From NCBI GenBank assembly GCA_002315715.1, contig DCHY01000033.1, positions 1 through 61,043 of the forward strand: DNA of 61,043 bases. The letters run 5' to 3'. The stretch is from Clostridiales bacterium UBA1740. GTDB lineage: Bacteria; Bacillota; Clostridia; Oscillospirales; CAG-272. This document shows positions 1 through 7,882 of this stretch, piece by piece (the stretch's first letter is position 1; each line of letters starts with the position of its first letter). Under the pieces are notes generated by a model. The model did not search any database, had not been told where the DNA came from, and saw only the letters and a program-made list of their open reading frames with translations. A program made the position numbers and the translations under genes.

Positions 1-207
1 TCCGTCACTCCGTTCCTTACAATTCCCTTTTTTGGTGGAGTATGGCATGGGGAATTGAACTGCCGGAATTTCATTGTGGCGCTAACTTTCTATTTTGATT
101 CACCATCGGATATTCCAAAAAACAAAATAACCTTTTCATCTTGTCTCTATCTTGTCTTTGTTGTACAATAGAATAGAAGTATAAAGACTTTCAAAGGAGA
201 AAACGCC
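1..207. other. Left-edge intergenic region with promoter for the first gene
   Basis: No gene is seen in the first 207 bases. On the + strand a promoter-like pair TTGTCT (141-146), 17 bp, TACAAT (164-169) precedes the gene at 208, and AAAGGAG at 198-204 is its ribosome site. Bases 1-120 hold nothing recognised. A stretch near 34-65 looks superficially like the reverse of a tRNA 3' end but does not fold as one. Confidence 0.6.
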
Positions 208-1551
208 ATGCCGAATCTGAATAAAGATTTTCTGAACCGAGTCAACAGCACGCAATCTTTGAATATGAAATATTTCTATGCCAAGGGGAACACCGCATCC
301 CCGGCGGAATTTCTCCGTACGACAACGGATGAACTTTCCGTCGAAGAATCTCCGGAAAAAGCCCTTATGTCCGCTATCGTCATCAGCCAATATATAACCG
401 CCAATCGCAACGACCCCGAAGACGAACTCTTAAAAGACGCAAAAGGGGAAGACCTTGATTTTTACGTGGAAATGGCGGATCGTCTGATCGATAAAGCCAT
501 GACGCCGGCGCAGAAGAAAGCGCTTTTCGATGCGATGAGCAAGCACAATCTCGCCGATATCGAATCGCTTGACGAAGAAGGCAACGTAAACCTCACCAAG
601 GCAGCCGAAGAACGCATCGCCGAAGAACGAAAAGAACAAGAAATAGAAAATCTCAATAGTCAAAAAGCCGCGGCCGAGAAAAACGCGGAAGATAGAAAAC
701 AAGAGGAAGAACGCAAAGCCCTCGAGCAAAAAGCAAGAGAAAACGTCGACAAAAAGTATAAGGACGCCTTTGCCAAAGCCAAGGAAGCCTACGAGGCACA
801 GGACGAAAACGAGGATTTGACAAAACCCAACGAAATTCTCTTTGATACGAGATTCCTCAAGAGCTTGAATCCGTCTGATATCGCCGGCAAATTCCTTCCA
901 AGCGAATTTATACCGAAAGAACAGCGCGTATCGCCTGCCGACATGGCAGCCCGCATCCGTCGGGACAACGATGAGAAAAACGAAAGATCCGTCAACTTCT
1001 ATAACGACAAACAGCGCACCATCGCCCAGAACCGTTTCGGTTGCTATTTCGGTCTCAGAAGCAAACTCGAAAACGAGTCGTTTTTGGACTTTCTCAAGCA
1101 TCCGATTGACTCCATCAGAGAGCGCATTCAAATGTACGGTGCCAAAAACGACATTCAAAAGAACTACGGCTTGAACGATACCGCCATTGATACCATGTAC
1201 GACTTGGTTATGAAAACACCGGTGGATATCAATTCCATAATCCCCGAGTATGCCGAGTCTCGACTCCCCGAAGGCTTCGGCTATTTGACCCCGGACGGTA
1301 AGATCGTTCGTCAAACCGCCCCCGAGGAAGAGTATCAAAAAGAACTCGAAAAACTCGAAAAAGAGAGCGCAAACGCCAAAGAAAATGCGAAAATCGTAAA
1401 CGAAATGAAAGAACGCGGCTTGGACCCCGAGACGCAGGAAGAACTTTGGCAAAAGAACCTTGAAACCTTTAAAAACGATCCCAACGTCACGGTGAACGGC
1501 TTGCGTCAAAACGCAACCTCCCCGACGTTCCACAACGATTTGAACAAATAA
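208..1551 (+). CDS. Hypothetical charged coiled-coil protein
   Basis: I do not recognise this 447-residue protein. It is highly charged and rich in Glu, Lys, Asn and Ala, with no signal peptide and no membrane segment, so it is probably cytoplasmic. Residues about 130-197 form a long Glu/Lys-rich heptad-like stretch that should be a coiled coil, with a second near 374-415. Between them lies a less biased region (about 205-370) containing aromatic residues and likely folded. It stands alone between its own promoter (TTGTCT-17-TACAAT at 141-169), an AAAGGAG ribosome site 7 bp before the ATG, and a strong terminator right after the stop. No phage or mobile genes adjoin it. Function is unknown; a structural or scaffold role would be a guess. 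Confidence 0.85.
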   Translation: MPNLNKDFLNRVNSTQSLNMKYFYAKGNTASPAEFLRTTTDELSVEESPEKALMSAIVISQYITANRNDPEDELLKDAKGEDLDFYVEMADRLIDKAMTPAQKKALFDAMSKHNLADIESLDEEGNVNLTKAAEERIAEERKEQEIENLNSQKAAAEKNAEDRKQEEERKALEQKARENVDKKYKDAFAKAKEAYEAQDENEDLTKPNEILFDTRFLKSLNPSDIAGKFLPSEFIPKEQRVSPADMAARIRRDNDEKNERSVNFYNDKQRTIAQNRFGCYFGLRSKLENESFLDFLKHPIDSIRERIQMYGAKNDIQKNYGLNDTAIDTMYDLVMKTPVDINSIIPEYAESRLPEGFGYLTPDGKIVRQTAPEEEYQKELEKLEKESANAKENAKIVNEMKERGLDPETQEELWQKNLETFKNDPNVTVNGLRQNATSPTFHNDLNK

Positions 1552-1553
1552 GA

Positions 1554-1582
1554 AAAAAGCCTCCTTCGGGAGGCTTTTTTCT
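1554..1582 (+). terminator. Intrinsic terminator
   Basis: Seven-bp GC-rich stem AGCCTCC / GGAGGCT with a TTCG loop, followed by six T, directly after the stop at 1551. A preceding A-run would let it also work on the minus strand. Confidence 0.85.
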
Positions 1583-1603
1583 TGAAAAATGACAAAAAAG
1601 TTA

Positions 1604-1632
1604 TTGATTTTCAAACGGGATAGGATTATGAT
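1604..1632 (+). promoter_or_regulatory. Promoter of the cysteine-cluster gene
   Basis: TTGATT (1604-1609), 17-bp spacer, TATGAT (1627-1632) on the + strand, about 65 bp before the ATG at 1697. Confidence 0.6.
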
Positions 1633-1696
1633 ATAGGACTGAAAAAAGCCGATAACTTTTTACCCTAATATCGTTGAAAAACGGAAAGTGCTTTTT

Positions 1697-2290
1697 ATGA
1701 AAAGCCGAGAATTCGTCACGCTTATCAAGCAAACCGGTAAGTGGGAAATGATAGAAAACGTCAAAAACCTCTATCAAACCCTCGCCAAACGCGAAAAAAC
1801 CTTTTGTGAAGCCTTCGACGTGCATTGCAAAGCCTGTTGCGGTTCGTGCTGTGAATGCTTTAATCCCGACATCACCGACGCCGAGGCGACCTACCTCGCC
1901 TATGGCATTATCAAGGAGAATAAAGAAGAGCAAGTCCTCGCAAAATGCAAAGACTATCGGGGAAAAGCGTGCCCCTTGTACGCCAAAGACATTTTTTGCT
2001 CGTTATACCCTTACCGACCGCTCATTTGCCGGCTTTTCAACTGCGCCGTCAGCAACGGCAAAAACGGAGAGCCACAGTTTCGCCACTGCAAATGGAGCGG
2101 AGAAATCGGCGAAATTCCCTCGACAGAATTACAAAAGCAAAGACGAAAACTCGTCTCCATGGAAGAATTCGGCATGCGCATGGACGAGTGCAATCACGAA
2201 ACCGAAAGCACCGCCCTTATCCAGGATATTTTGCCGGAGAAAATCGAGCATTTGTTGTACCTTTGCGACAATTTGAAAAACAACACCTAA
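1697..2290 (+). CDS. YkgJ-type cysteine cluster protein
   Basis: A 197-residue soluble protein with the cysteine spacing of the YkgJ/UPF0153 putative metal-chelating family. Residues 44-54 read CKACCGSCCEC, and a second set CPLY...C...C..FNC follows at about 92-116; together they can bind zinc or an iron-sulfur centre. The proline and arginine between the later cysteines (YPYRPLICRLF) are typical of the family. The ATG at 1697 is chosen over an in-frame GTG at 1688 because GGAAAG lies 8 bp before it. It is a single-gene unit with its own promoter and a terminator at 2290-2318. The biochemical role of the family is not established. Confidence 0.85.
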   Translation: MKSREFVTLIKQTGKWEMIENVKNLYQTLAKREKTFCEAFDVHCKACCGSCCECFNPDITDAEATYLAYGIIKENKEEQVLAKCKDYRGKACPLYAKDIFCSLYPYRPLICRLFNCAVSNGKNGEPQFRHCKWSGEIGEIPSTELQKQRRKLVSMEEFGMRMDECNHETESTALIQDILPEKIEHLLYLCDNLKNNT

Positions 2291-2318
2291 AAAAGCACCC
2301 AAGCGGGTGCTTTTTTTA
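2290..2318. terminator. Bidirectional terminator between convergent genes
   Basis: AGCACCC / GGGTGCT stem (2294-2300 with 2305-2311) with an A-run on the left and a T-run on the right. It serves the + gene ending at 2290 and the - gene ending at 2316. Confidence 0.85.
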
Positions 2319-2933
2319 TCGATCGAACAAACGGAAATGATATTTGTCGTTCGTTTTTTCGGGGATTTTGATTTCTTTTTTGAGGGTGATGCACATCTCG
2401 AGAATGTCGTTCTTTTTCTCCGCCGTGAAAAGACACTCCGCGGTTTCTTCGCGATACGAATCGGAAGAGAGCGCTTGCTCGACGGTAGCGGCAGGCACGC
2501 CGAACAGGGAAGCGATACGATAAATCGCGGCGTCGCCTGCGTAAATCTTTTCTCGCAGTTGGGAGATATCCTGCACTTCACGGTTTTGCAAAAAAGCGAG
2601 TGCGGCTTTTCCGTCGTTGCCGATGACTTCTACCTTTTTCACCCCGCGCGGGCACTTGGTAAGGACGAGCGTTTTGCCGCTTTTGAGCGTCACCGCGTCA
2701 CGGGAAGAGAAGGGGCCGACCGTGAATATTTCGCTCTCGGACAGAACCACGCCGCGGAAAAAATAAATAAAGGTAAAGATAATCCAAATCACCGACGCCG
2801 CCATCAAGGGATAGAGTTTTCCTGGAACCGTCACGATGTCATTGTCGCGAAAAGCCAGCCACAATAGAATCAAGGGGGGAATCTCCGTCAAAAAACAGAG
2901 GGGATGCACCGAAAGATAAAACAGTTTTTTCAT
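2316..2933 (-). CDS. Hypothetical membrane protein, two N-terminal TM segments
   Basis: This 205-residue protein is not recognised. Two hydrophobic segments (about residues 3-27 and 41-60) should form a membrane hairpin. They are followed by a soluble part that looks like a PH-like membrane-associated domain (FTVGPFSSRDAVTLKSGKTL, then a loop with KCPRG) and a helical C terminus of about 90 residues. The start at 2933 is chosen over an upstream in-frame codon at 3026 because GAGG precedes it by 7 bp and the promoter TTGCAA-17-TACAAT (2983-2955) lies only just upstream. It is monocistronic. Confidence 0.75.
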   Translation of the reverse strand: MKKLFYLSVHPLCFLTEIPPLILLWLAFRDNDIVTVPGKLYPLMAASVIWIIFTFIYFFRGVVLSESEIFTVGPFSSRDAVTLKSGKTLVLTKCPRGVKKVEVIGNDGKAALAFLQNREVQDISQLREKIYAGDAAIYRIASLFGVPAATVEQALSSDSYREETAECLFTAEKKNDILEMCITLKKEIKIPEKTNDKYHFRLFDR

Positions 2934-2954
2934 ATTGACCTCGCTTTCATCTCT

Positions 2955-2983
2955 ATTGTAGCATAGGATGCCGCCCGTTGCAA
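2955..2983 (-). promoter_or_regulatory. Promoter of the membrane protein gene at 2316-2933
   Basis: On the minus strand TTGCAA (2983-2978), 17 bp, TACAAT (2960-2955), with TGC directly before the -10 box (extended -10). Confidence 0.75.
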
Positions 2984-3049
2984 GAAAAATCAAAAAACCG
3001 TCAAGGGGATGAGTGAAGCCCTGCACATAACATTTTCTTTTGCAATAGA

Positions 3050-3082
3050 AAAAAGGACAGAGCCGAAACCCTGTCCTTTTTC
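3050..3082 (-). terminator. Terminator of the rplM-rpsI operon
   Basis: On the minus strand GGACAG pairs with CTGTCC (3076-3071 with 3060-3055), followed by a run of T, about 30 bp after the rpsI stop. Confidence 0.75.
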
Positions 3083-3111
3083 GTTCCTCGCCAAAATAGC
3101 GAGTCTCGGAT

Positions 3112-3513
3112 TTATCTCTTGGAGAACTGCGGTGCGCGACGAGCAGCCTTCAAGCCGTACTTCTTTCTTTCCTTCATACGAGGGTCACGAGTCAAAAGAC
3201 CTGCCTTCTTAAGAAGGGGTTTGTAAGTTTCATCAGCCGTGAGAAGAGCACGGGCAACGCCGTGACGGATAGCGCCTGCCTGACCGGAGAAGCCGCCGCC
3301 CTGAACGTTGGCAACGATATCGAACTTACCAACGGTTTCGGTAACGCCGAAAGGCTGGTTAACGATGAGTTTCATGGTTTCAAGACCAAAGTATTCGTCG
3401 ATGTTTCTGCCGTTAATGGTGATAGCACCGGTACCGGGATAAAGACGAACTCTTGCGACAGACTTTTTTCTTCTGCCGGTTCCGTAGAAATAAGGTTTTG
3501 CACTAGTATACAT
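3112..3513 (-). CDS. rpsI: 30S ribosomal protein S9
   Basis: S9 of the small subunit head, whose basic C-terminal tail reaches the P-site tRNA. The family features are plain: YGTGRRKKSVARVRL near the N terminus, the GGGFSGQAGAIRHGVARAL core, and the invariant C-terminal SKR tail after KKYGLKAARRAPQF. The 133-residue length fits the family. The ATG at 3513 is chosen over an in-frame TTG at 3519 because GGGAGGAATTG sits just before it. It is the second gene of the rplM-rpsI operon, 17 bp after rplM. Confidence 0.98.
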   Translation of the reverse strand: MYTSAKPYFYGTGRRKKSVARVRLYPGTGAITINGRNIDEYFGLETMKLIVNQPFGVTETVGKFDIVANVQGGGFSGQAGAIRHGVARALLTADETYKPLLKKAGLLTRDPRMKERKKYGLKAARRAPQFSKR

Positions 3514-3530
3514 GTTCAATTCCTCCCTAA

Positions 3531-3956
3531 TCAGTCAAGTACAACGGGTTTCTGAGCCGCGTGATCATGTTCTGCGCCTGCATAAACGTGAAGACGGGTG
3601 AAAGACTTTGCACCGAGAGTGTTATGAGGAAGCATACCCTTAACGGCGAGCTCCATAGCGAGTTCGGGACGGGTAGCCATGAGGTGGCTGTACTGTTCCT
3701 CTTTGAGACCGCCGATGTAACCGGAGTGACGGCGATAGTATTTCTGCGTCAATTTGTTACCGGTAAGAACGGCATCCTTTGCGTTAATGATGATAACGAA
3801 CTCACCGCAATCAACGTTGGGGGTGAATTCGGGTCTGTGCTTACCTCTGAGAATGTCAGCGGCTTTCACAGCGACGCGGCCCAGGGGTTTGCCGGCAGCA
3901 TCGATAACATACCATTTGCGTTCAATGGTATTCTGATTTGCCATAAAAGTGGACAT
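3531..3956 (-). CDS. rplM: 50S ribosomal protein L13
   Basis: L13 of the large subunit, an early assembly protein. It begins STFMANQNTIERKWYVIDA and contains the conserved GKPLGRVAVKAADILRGKH, TGNKLTQKYYRRHSGYIGG and KGMLPHNTLG segments. At 141 residues it has the usual length. The ATG at 3956 has AGGAGG 7 bp upstream. It is transcribed with rpsI from a near-perfect promoter (4038-4010), with a short leader holding a small hairpin. Confidence 0.98.
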   Translation of the reverse strand: MSTFMANQNTIERKWYVIDAAGKPLGRVAVKAADILRGKHRPEFTPNVDCGEFVIIINAKDAVLTGNKLTQKYYRRHSGYIGGLKEEQYSHLMATRPELAMELAVKGMLPHNTLGAKSFTRLHVYAGAEHDHAAQKPVVLD

Positions 3957-3976
3957 GATAATTCCTCCTAATTCGT

Positions 3977-3996
3977 TTTGCGCAAACGCGCACTTT
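3977..3996 (-). promoter_or_regulatory. Small hairpin in the rplM leader
   Basis: The ~45-nt leader between the rplM promoter and its ribosome site contains TGCGC-GTTT-GCGCA, a 5-bp stem (about 3991-3978). Ribosomal protein operons often carry leader structures for autogenous control. Whether this one does is inference; it is very small. Confidence 0.4.
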
Positions 3997-4009
3997 TTGA
4001 ACGTAGGGA

Positions 4010-4038
4010 ATTATAGCATAGTCGGTGTGCCTTGTCAA
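4010..4038 (-). promoter_or_regulatory. rplM-rpsI promoter
   Basis: Consensus TTGACA (4038-4033), 17 bp, TATAAT (4015-4010), with a TGC extended -10 on the minus strand. This is a very strong housekeeping promoter, as expected for ribosomal protein genes. Confidence 0.9.
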
Positions 4039-4138
4039 GCCTTTTTTGAAACTTTTTTTGAAAAAATCAATTTAGAAAACGCAATCTCTCAAAATCTCGT
4101 TTTTTCTCGCAAATGCTCGCTTTTTTGAAGTTGCGAAA

Positions 4139-4342
4139 TTAAATTTGTTTATGTACGCTTTTGTACTCGTCATAAAAACGGTAGTAATGGCAAGAGCCCG
4201 TGTTCTGCCCGAGAAAATCGTTCATTTCGTCTTCGTCGAGGCTGACGGTGCAGTGATAACTGTCGGTGTATTCGTCGTAATCGTAAAACTCACAGGTTTC
4301 ACAGTTCTTCGGGTGCTTCACCCCGTATTTGGAAAAATCCAT
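4139..4342 (-). CDS. DUF6472 family small cysteine protein
   Basis: A 67-residue acidic protein with four cysteines (residues 14, 17, 31 and 51; pattern CETC ... YHCTVSLDEDEM ... SCHYY) resembling DUF6472 proteins of Clostridia; a zinc or metal knuckle is likely. The promoter decides the start: the -10 box TACAAT (4370-4365) overlaps an upstream in-frame ATG at 4366, so transcription must begin after that codon. The ATG at 4342, with AGGATGG upstream, is therefore the start. Its promoter is divergent to that of the CNNM operon. Function is unknown. Confidence 0.8.
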   Translation of the reverse strand: MDFSKYGVKHPKNCETCEFYDYDEYTDSYHCTVSLDEDEMNDFLGQNTGSCHYYRFYDEYKSVHKQI

Positions 4343-4364
4343 ACGATCACCATCCTTTTTCTTC

Positions 4365-4393
4365 ATTGTATGCCCTCGCGCGCGCTTTGTCAA
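4365..4393 (-). promoter_or_regulatory. Promoter of the DUF6472 gene
   Basis: TTGACA (4393-4388), 17 bp, TACAAT (4370-4365) on the minus strand. The -10 box includes the first base of an in-frame ATG, which excludes that ATG as a start. Confidence 0.8.
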
Positions 4394-4403
4394 GAGATAC
4401 CCG

Positions 4404-4432
4404 TTGACAAAAATACAAATATCATGTATAAT
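4404..4432 (+). promoter_or_regulatory. Promoter of the CNNM operon
   Basis: Perfect consensus TTGACA (4404-4409), 17 bp, TATAAT (4427-4432). It is back to back with the divergent promoter at 4393-4365, only 10 bp between the two -35 boxes. Confidence 0.9.
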
Positions 4433-4470
4433 GATTCTAATTGTACTAATAAAGGATGTGATTGTCCCCA

Positions 4471-5805
4471 ATGGACCCAAGCAGTATAGGGCTCATCGTT
4501 GTTTATTTTTTACTCGTTCTATGCAGCGCCTTTTTCTGCGCGGTGGAAATGGCTTTTTCTTCCGCCACGAAAATTAAATTTCTGAACTATAAGGAGAAAG
4601 CGCCGAAAAAGGTGGCGCTTTGCCTGTCGATTCAGGAAAAATACAATTTCTATTTGATTACGCTTCTCGTCGGCAGTAACATCGTCAACGCCGCGCTTGC
4701 CGCCGTATCGACGATTTTCTCCGTCCGCGTCTATAACGCGATGCACGCGGCAGGGCACTCGGTCGCCGAAGCAACGGTTACCACCGTCGCGACCGCCGTG
4801 ACCACCATCGTCATTTTTCTGTTTTGCGAAACGGTGCCCAAACGCATCGCCAAGGACAGAAGCGAGGAAGCCGCGCTTTTGCTTGCCCCGGTTCTCAAGA
4901 CCGTTTCGACGGTCCTCTATCCCGTTTCCATCGTGTTTATGACGCTTTCGCATCTGCTTGACCGCATGATAAAGCCCGAGCGGGAACCTACCGTCACCGA
5001 GGAGGAACTCTCCGAAATCATCGAAAGTTCCGAGGAAGACGGCGTCCTCGACGAAGACCAAAGCGACCTTTTACAGTCGGCTTTGACCTTTTCGGATACC
5101 CGCGTTGCGGACGTTCTCACGTTGCGCGACGACGTGGTATGGCTGGATATACACAGCGAAAAAGAGGATATTTTACGAAAGATCCGCGAAACGAAATATT
5201 CCCGTTTGCCCGTCTGCGACGGATCGCTTGACGCCCCCGTCGGTATCTTGATGGCAACGGATTTCTTAAAAGCCTATATTCTCGGCAGCTACACGCGTCT
5301 TTCGCGTTTGCTCCGCAAACCCTACTTTACGACGCTTGATGCCAACATCGACGACCTCAAAACCGAGATGAGCGGCAGAAAACAGCATTTGGCACTCGTT
5401 AAGGATAAGACCGGCACCGCCATCGTCGGCGTCGTCACGATTGAAGACTTTCTCGAAGAACTCGTCGGCGAAATATACGACGAGAGCGATACCGTCGATT
5501 ACGACTTTGTAAAACTCGGCGGCAAGTATTTCGAAATGTCCGGCAAACTCCCCTTGACCGAGGTGTGCCGCCGCATGGGATACTACCCGGGCGTGCCAAT
5601 CCCCGTTCATAAAACCGTCAGCACGTGGGCTCTCGAAAAACTCGGCAAGATTCCCGAAGAGGACGACGAGTTTGAGGTCGGCGACCTCACCGTCACCGTC
5701 AACGAAACCGAAAACAGCCGCGTGTCCCGTTTGACCATCAAAATCTCCGATCCCATGATCGACCTCCCCGAAGAAAACGAAGAAGAGGAGGATAGCGAGA
5801 TATGA
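4471..5805 (+). CDS. CNNM/CorC-type transporter or ion-sensing membrane protein (first copy)
   Basis: A 444-residue membrane protein of the DUF21-CBS-CorC_HlyC family (CNNM, MpfA and YrkA relatives), linked to Mg2+ or other divalent ion export. An N-terminal DUF21 domain with about four TM segments (residues 6-160; motif EMAFSS) is followed by a pair of CBS domains (about 195-320, with DGVLDEDQSDLLQSALTFSD at the entry) and a C-terminal CorC/HlyC domain (345-430). The ATG at 4471 gives the typical MDPxxIG start. A TTG at 4462 is closer to AAAGGA and remains possible. The next gene, a paralogue, overlaps by 4 bp. Direction of transport is not shown by the sequence. Confidence 0.9.
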   Translation: MDPSSIGLIVVYFLLVLCSAFFCAVEMAFSSATKIKFLNYKEKAPKKVALCLSIQEKYNFYLITLLVGSNIVNAALAAVSTIFSVRVYNAMHAAGHSVAEATVTTVATAVTTIVIFLFCETVPKRIAKDRSEEAALLLAPVLKTVSTVLYPVSIVFMTLSHLLDRMIKPEREPTVTEEELSEIIESSEEDGVLDEDQSDLLQSALTFSDTRVADVLTLRDDVVWLDIHSEKEDILRKIRETKYSRLPVCDGSLDAPVGILMATDFLKAYILGSYTRLSRLLRKPYFTTLDANIDDLKTEMSGRKQHLALVKDKTGTAIVGVVTIEDFLEELVGEIYDESDTVDYDFVKLGGKYFEMSGKLPLTEVCRRMGYYPGVPIPVHKTVSTWALEKLGKIPEEDDEFEVGDLTVTVNETENSRVSRLTIKISDPMIDLPEENEEEEDSEI

Positions 5806-7088
5806 TTTTTCTCAACGTGATTCTTCCTTTGATTTTGCTCATCGCTTTTTCCGCCTTTTTCTCGTCGGCGGAAATCGCCTTGACCTCGCTCAATCGCATG
5901 CGCCTTGAAAAAATGGCGGAGGAAGGCAAAAAAACAGCCACCCTCGCCGTCAAAATCGAGGACAAATACGCCGATGCGCTTTCGACCCTCTTGATTGGCA
6001 ACAATATCGTCAACACCGCGGCGTCTGCACTCGCGACGGCGGTCGCCCTGAAAGTATTCGGCGGCGACGAAGCCAAGAGCGGTATCATCGCCACCGCCGC
6101 TATCACGGTGCTTTTGTTGATTTTCGGTGAAATCATGCCGAAAATGGTGGGAAAACGTCTTGCCATTCCCATGGCGTGCGTCTATTCCTATCCCCTCGTC
6201 TTTTTCATGGTGCTGTTCCGTCCTTTGACGTTTCTCATCGGCGGCTTCGTCTCGCTGCTTTCTCCGATTTGGAAAAAGAACGAAAAAGACGACGTCGTCA
6301 CCGAAGACGAACTTGCCAATATCATCGAAACCGTCGAAGAAGAAGGCGTAATCGACGAGGATAAAGGCGAACTTTTGCAGTCCGCCCTCGACTTTTCGGA
6401 TATCACCGTCGAATCCATCATCACCCCCCGCGTCGAAGTCTTCGGCATCGACGACGAAGATACCCCCGGGGATATCTTCGAAGAAATCGTCAAAATCAAC
6501 CATTCCCGTTTCCCCGTTTATCACGAAAATCTCGACCACATCACCGGCGTTTTGTACCTGTCGCCTTTCTTAAAAGACGTGGCTGGCCGCGGTATCGAAA
6601 ACGTCAAGATAGCCGATTACGTCAAAGAAACGGCGTACGTCCACAAAACCACCAAACTGCCTGACGCCCTTGAAAAAATGCGACAGATGAAACTGCACAT
6701 GCTCGTTGTTCTCGACGAGTACGGCGGCACCCTCGGCATCGTCACCATGGAAGACATCCTCGAGGAAATCGTCGGCGACATTTGGGACGAAACCGACGAA
6801 ATCGAGGAAGACGTCGTCAAAATTGACGAGCAAACCTACGAAGTGATCGGCCATACCAATATTGAAGATTTCTTCGACGAAATCGAGTTTGAAGATCCCG
6901 ACTTCGACAGCGAATATACCACCATCGGCGGCTTTGCCGTGGAAATGCTCGAGGAAGACGCCCACGAAGGGGACGTTTTCCGTTATAAGAATTTGGAATT
7001 TACCGTTTCCGAAATGGGTGAAAACCTCGTGGAACGTTTGCACGTTTTCATCCTTCCCGAGGAAACGGAAGAGAGGGAAGAAGACTGA
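5802..7088 (+). CDS. CNNM/CorC-type membrane protein (second copy)
   Basis: A 428-residue paralogue of the preceding gene with the same architecture: DUF21 membrane domain (about 1-165), acidic linker with EEGVIDEDKGELLQSALDFS, paired CBS domains (about 190-320, with VVLDEYGGTLGIVTMEDILE) and a CorC_HlyC domain (340-425). It keeps the more canonical CBS sequence (the first copy has VKDKTGTAIVGVVTIEDFLE), so this copy is closer to the family norm. The start overlaps the upstream stop by 4 bp (ATGA), implying translational coupling and perhaps a heteromer. Confidence 0.92.
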   Translation: MIFLNVILPLILLIAFSAFFSSAEIALTSLNRMRLEKMAEEGKKTATLAVKIEDKYADALSTLLIGNNIVNTAASALATAVALKVFGGDEAKSGIIATAAITVLLLIFGEIMPKMVGKRLAIPMACVYSYPLVFFMVLFRPLTFLIGGFVSLLSPIWKKNEKDDVVTEDELANIIETVEEEGVIDEDKGELLQSALDFSDITVESIITPRVEVFGIDDEDTPGDIFEEIVKINHSRFPVYHENLDHITGVLYLSPFLKDVAGRGIENVKIADYVKETAYVHKTTKLPDALEKMRQMKLHMLVVLDEYGGTLGIVTMEDILEEIVGDIWDETDEIEEDVVKIDEQTYEVIGHTNIEDFFDEIEFEDPDFDSEYTTIGGFAVEMLEEDAHEGDVFRYKNLEFTVSEMGENLVERLHVFILPEETEEREED

Positions 7089-7609
7089 TGAAAGCTTGCG
7101 CCTTCAGTGGCCACAGAGACCTCCCCGATGCGCATATACCGGGCTTGCGCGACTTGCTCGCCCGTGCTATTGCCTATGCGTATGGGGAAGGATGCCGCAC
7201 GTTCTACACCGGCGGTGCACGTGGATTTGACACTTTGGCGGCGGAGGAGATTCTTCGTTTTCGGCTTTCCCATCCCGACGTTTCCTTTATCGTTCTGATT
7301 CCCTGTCCCGGGCAGGAAGACGCCTGGGACCAATGGGCAAAAGATCATTACCGTTTTCTTTTGTCTTCCGCCGATGAAGTGGAATACGTTTCTCCCTCCT
7401 ACTTCAGGGGCTGTATGCAAAAGAGAAACAAACGGCTCGTGGACCTTTCGGAGATGCTCATTTGTTACGTATCGCGAGAGCAGAGCGGTTCCTCCCAAAC
7501 CTTGGCAATGGCACAAAAACAAAATCTTCGCATCTATAATTTATATCCTTCCTTGGCAAAGGCCGAAAAGAAGGACGAAAGGAGTTCTTATGAATTCGAT
7601 CCGACATGA
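7088..7609 (+). CDS. SLOG family (DUF1273-like) protein
   Basis: A 173-residue soluble protein with the start CAFSGHRDLP and the glycine-rich TGGARGFDTLAAEEILR, marks of the SLOG/YpsA-like Rossmann fold that binds nucleotide-derived ligands. The following IVLIPCPGQEDAWDQWAKDHY and the C-terminal cluster around QSGSSQTLAMAQKQNL fit DUF1273. Its ATG overlaps the stop of the upstream CNNM gene by 1 bp, so it belongs to the same operon. The ligand and role are unknown. Confidence 0.85.
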   Translation: MKACAFSGHRDLPDAHIPGLRDLLARAIAYAYGEGCRTFYTGGARGFDTLAAEEILRFRLSHPDVSFIVLIPCPGQEDAWDQWAKDHYRFLLSSADEVEYVSPSYFRGCMQKRNKRLVDLSEMLICYVSREQSGSSQTLAMAQKQNLRIYNLYPSLAKAEKKDERSSYEFDPT

Positions 7610-7877
7610 AGATAAAGAGGCGCTTTTCCGCGCGATTCTCTCTTTGAAAACCGTCGAGGAATGCGAAAAATTCTTTGAGGACGCTTGCACGGTGCAGGAA
7701 ATCTCCGAGATCACCCGTCGTTTTCGCGTTGCCAAAATGCTGAGTGAGGGCAAAGTGTACAGCGAGGTCGCCGAGACCACCGGCGCCAGCACCGCAACCA
7801 TCAGCCGCGTCAAAAAATGCCTCGATTACGGCGACGGCGGTTACGCCGTGGCGCTTTCCCGTATGAAAAAGAAATAA
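7590..7877 (+). CDS. YerC/YecD family TrpR-related DNA-binding protein
   Basis: A 95-residue helical protein matching the YerC/YecD branch of the TrpR superfamily. LKTVEECEKFFEDACTVQEI and the helix-turn-helix VYSEVAETTGASTATISRVKKCL are family signatures. The start at 7590 has AAAGGAG 6 bp upstream and overlaps the end of the SLOG gene by 20 bp. It is the last gene of the CNNM operon, before the terminator at 7883. It is a probable transcription regulator; its targets are not visible here. Confidence 0.92.
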   Translation: MNSIRHEDKEALFRAILSLKTVEECEKFFEDACTVQEISEITRRFRVAKMLSEGKVYSEVAETTGASTATISRVKKCLDYGDGGYAVALSRMKKK

Positions 7878-7882
7878 AGATC

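Noticed and set aside
30..75. tRNA 3' end on the minus strand
   Set aside because: TGGTGGAG and GGGAATTGAAC recall a reversed tRNA acceptor and T arm, but the T stem does not pair and no anticodon arm lies in reach. At most a decayed attachment-site remnant.
430..1614. 394-codon frame antisense to the coiled-coil gene
   Set aside because: Phe-rich shadow of Glu/Lys codons (GAA/AAA read backwards); no start signals.
4343..4480. N-terminal extension of the DUF6472 protein to 4480 or 4366
   Set aside because: The promoter at 4393-4365 lies inside this extension and its -10 box contains the ATG at 4366.
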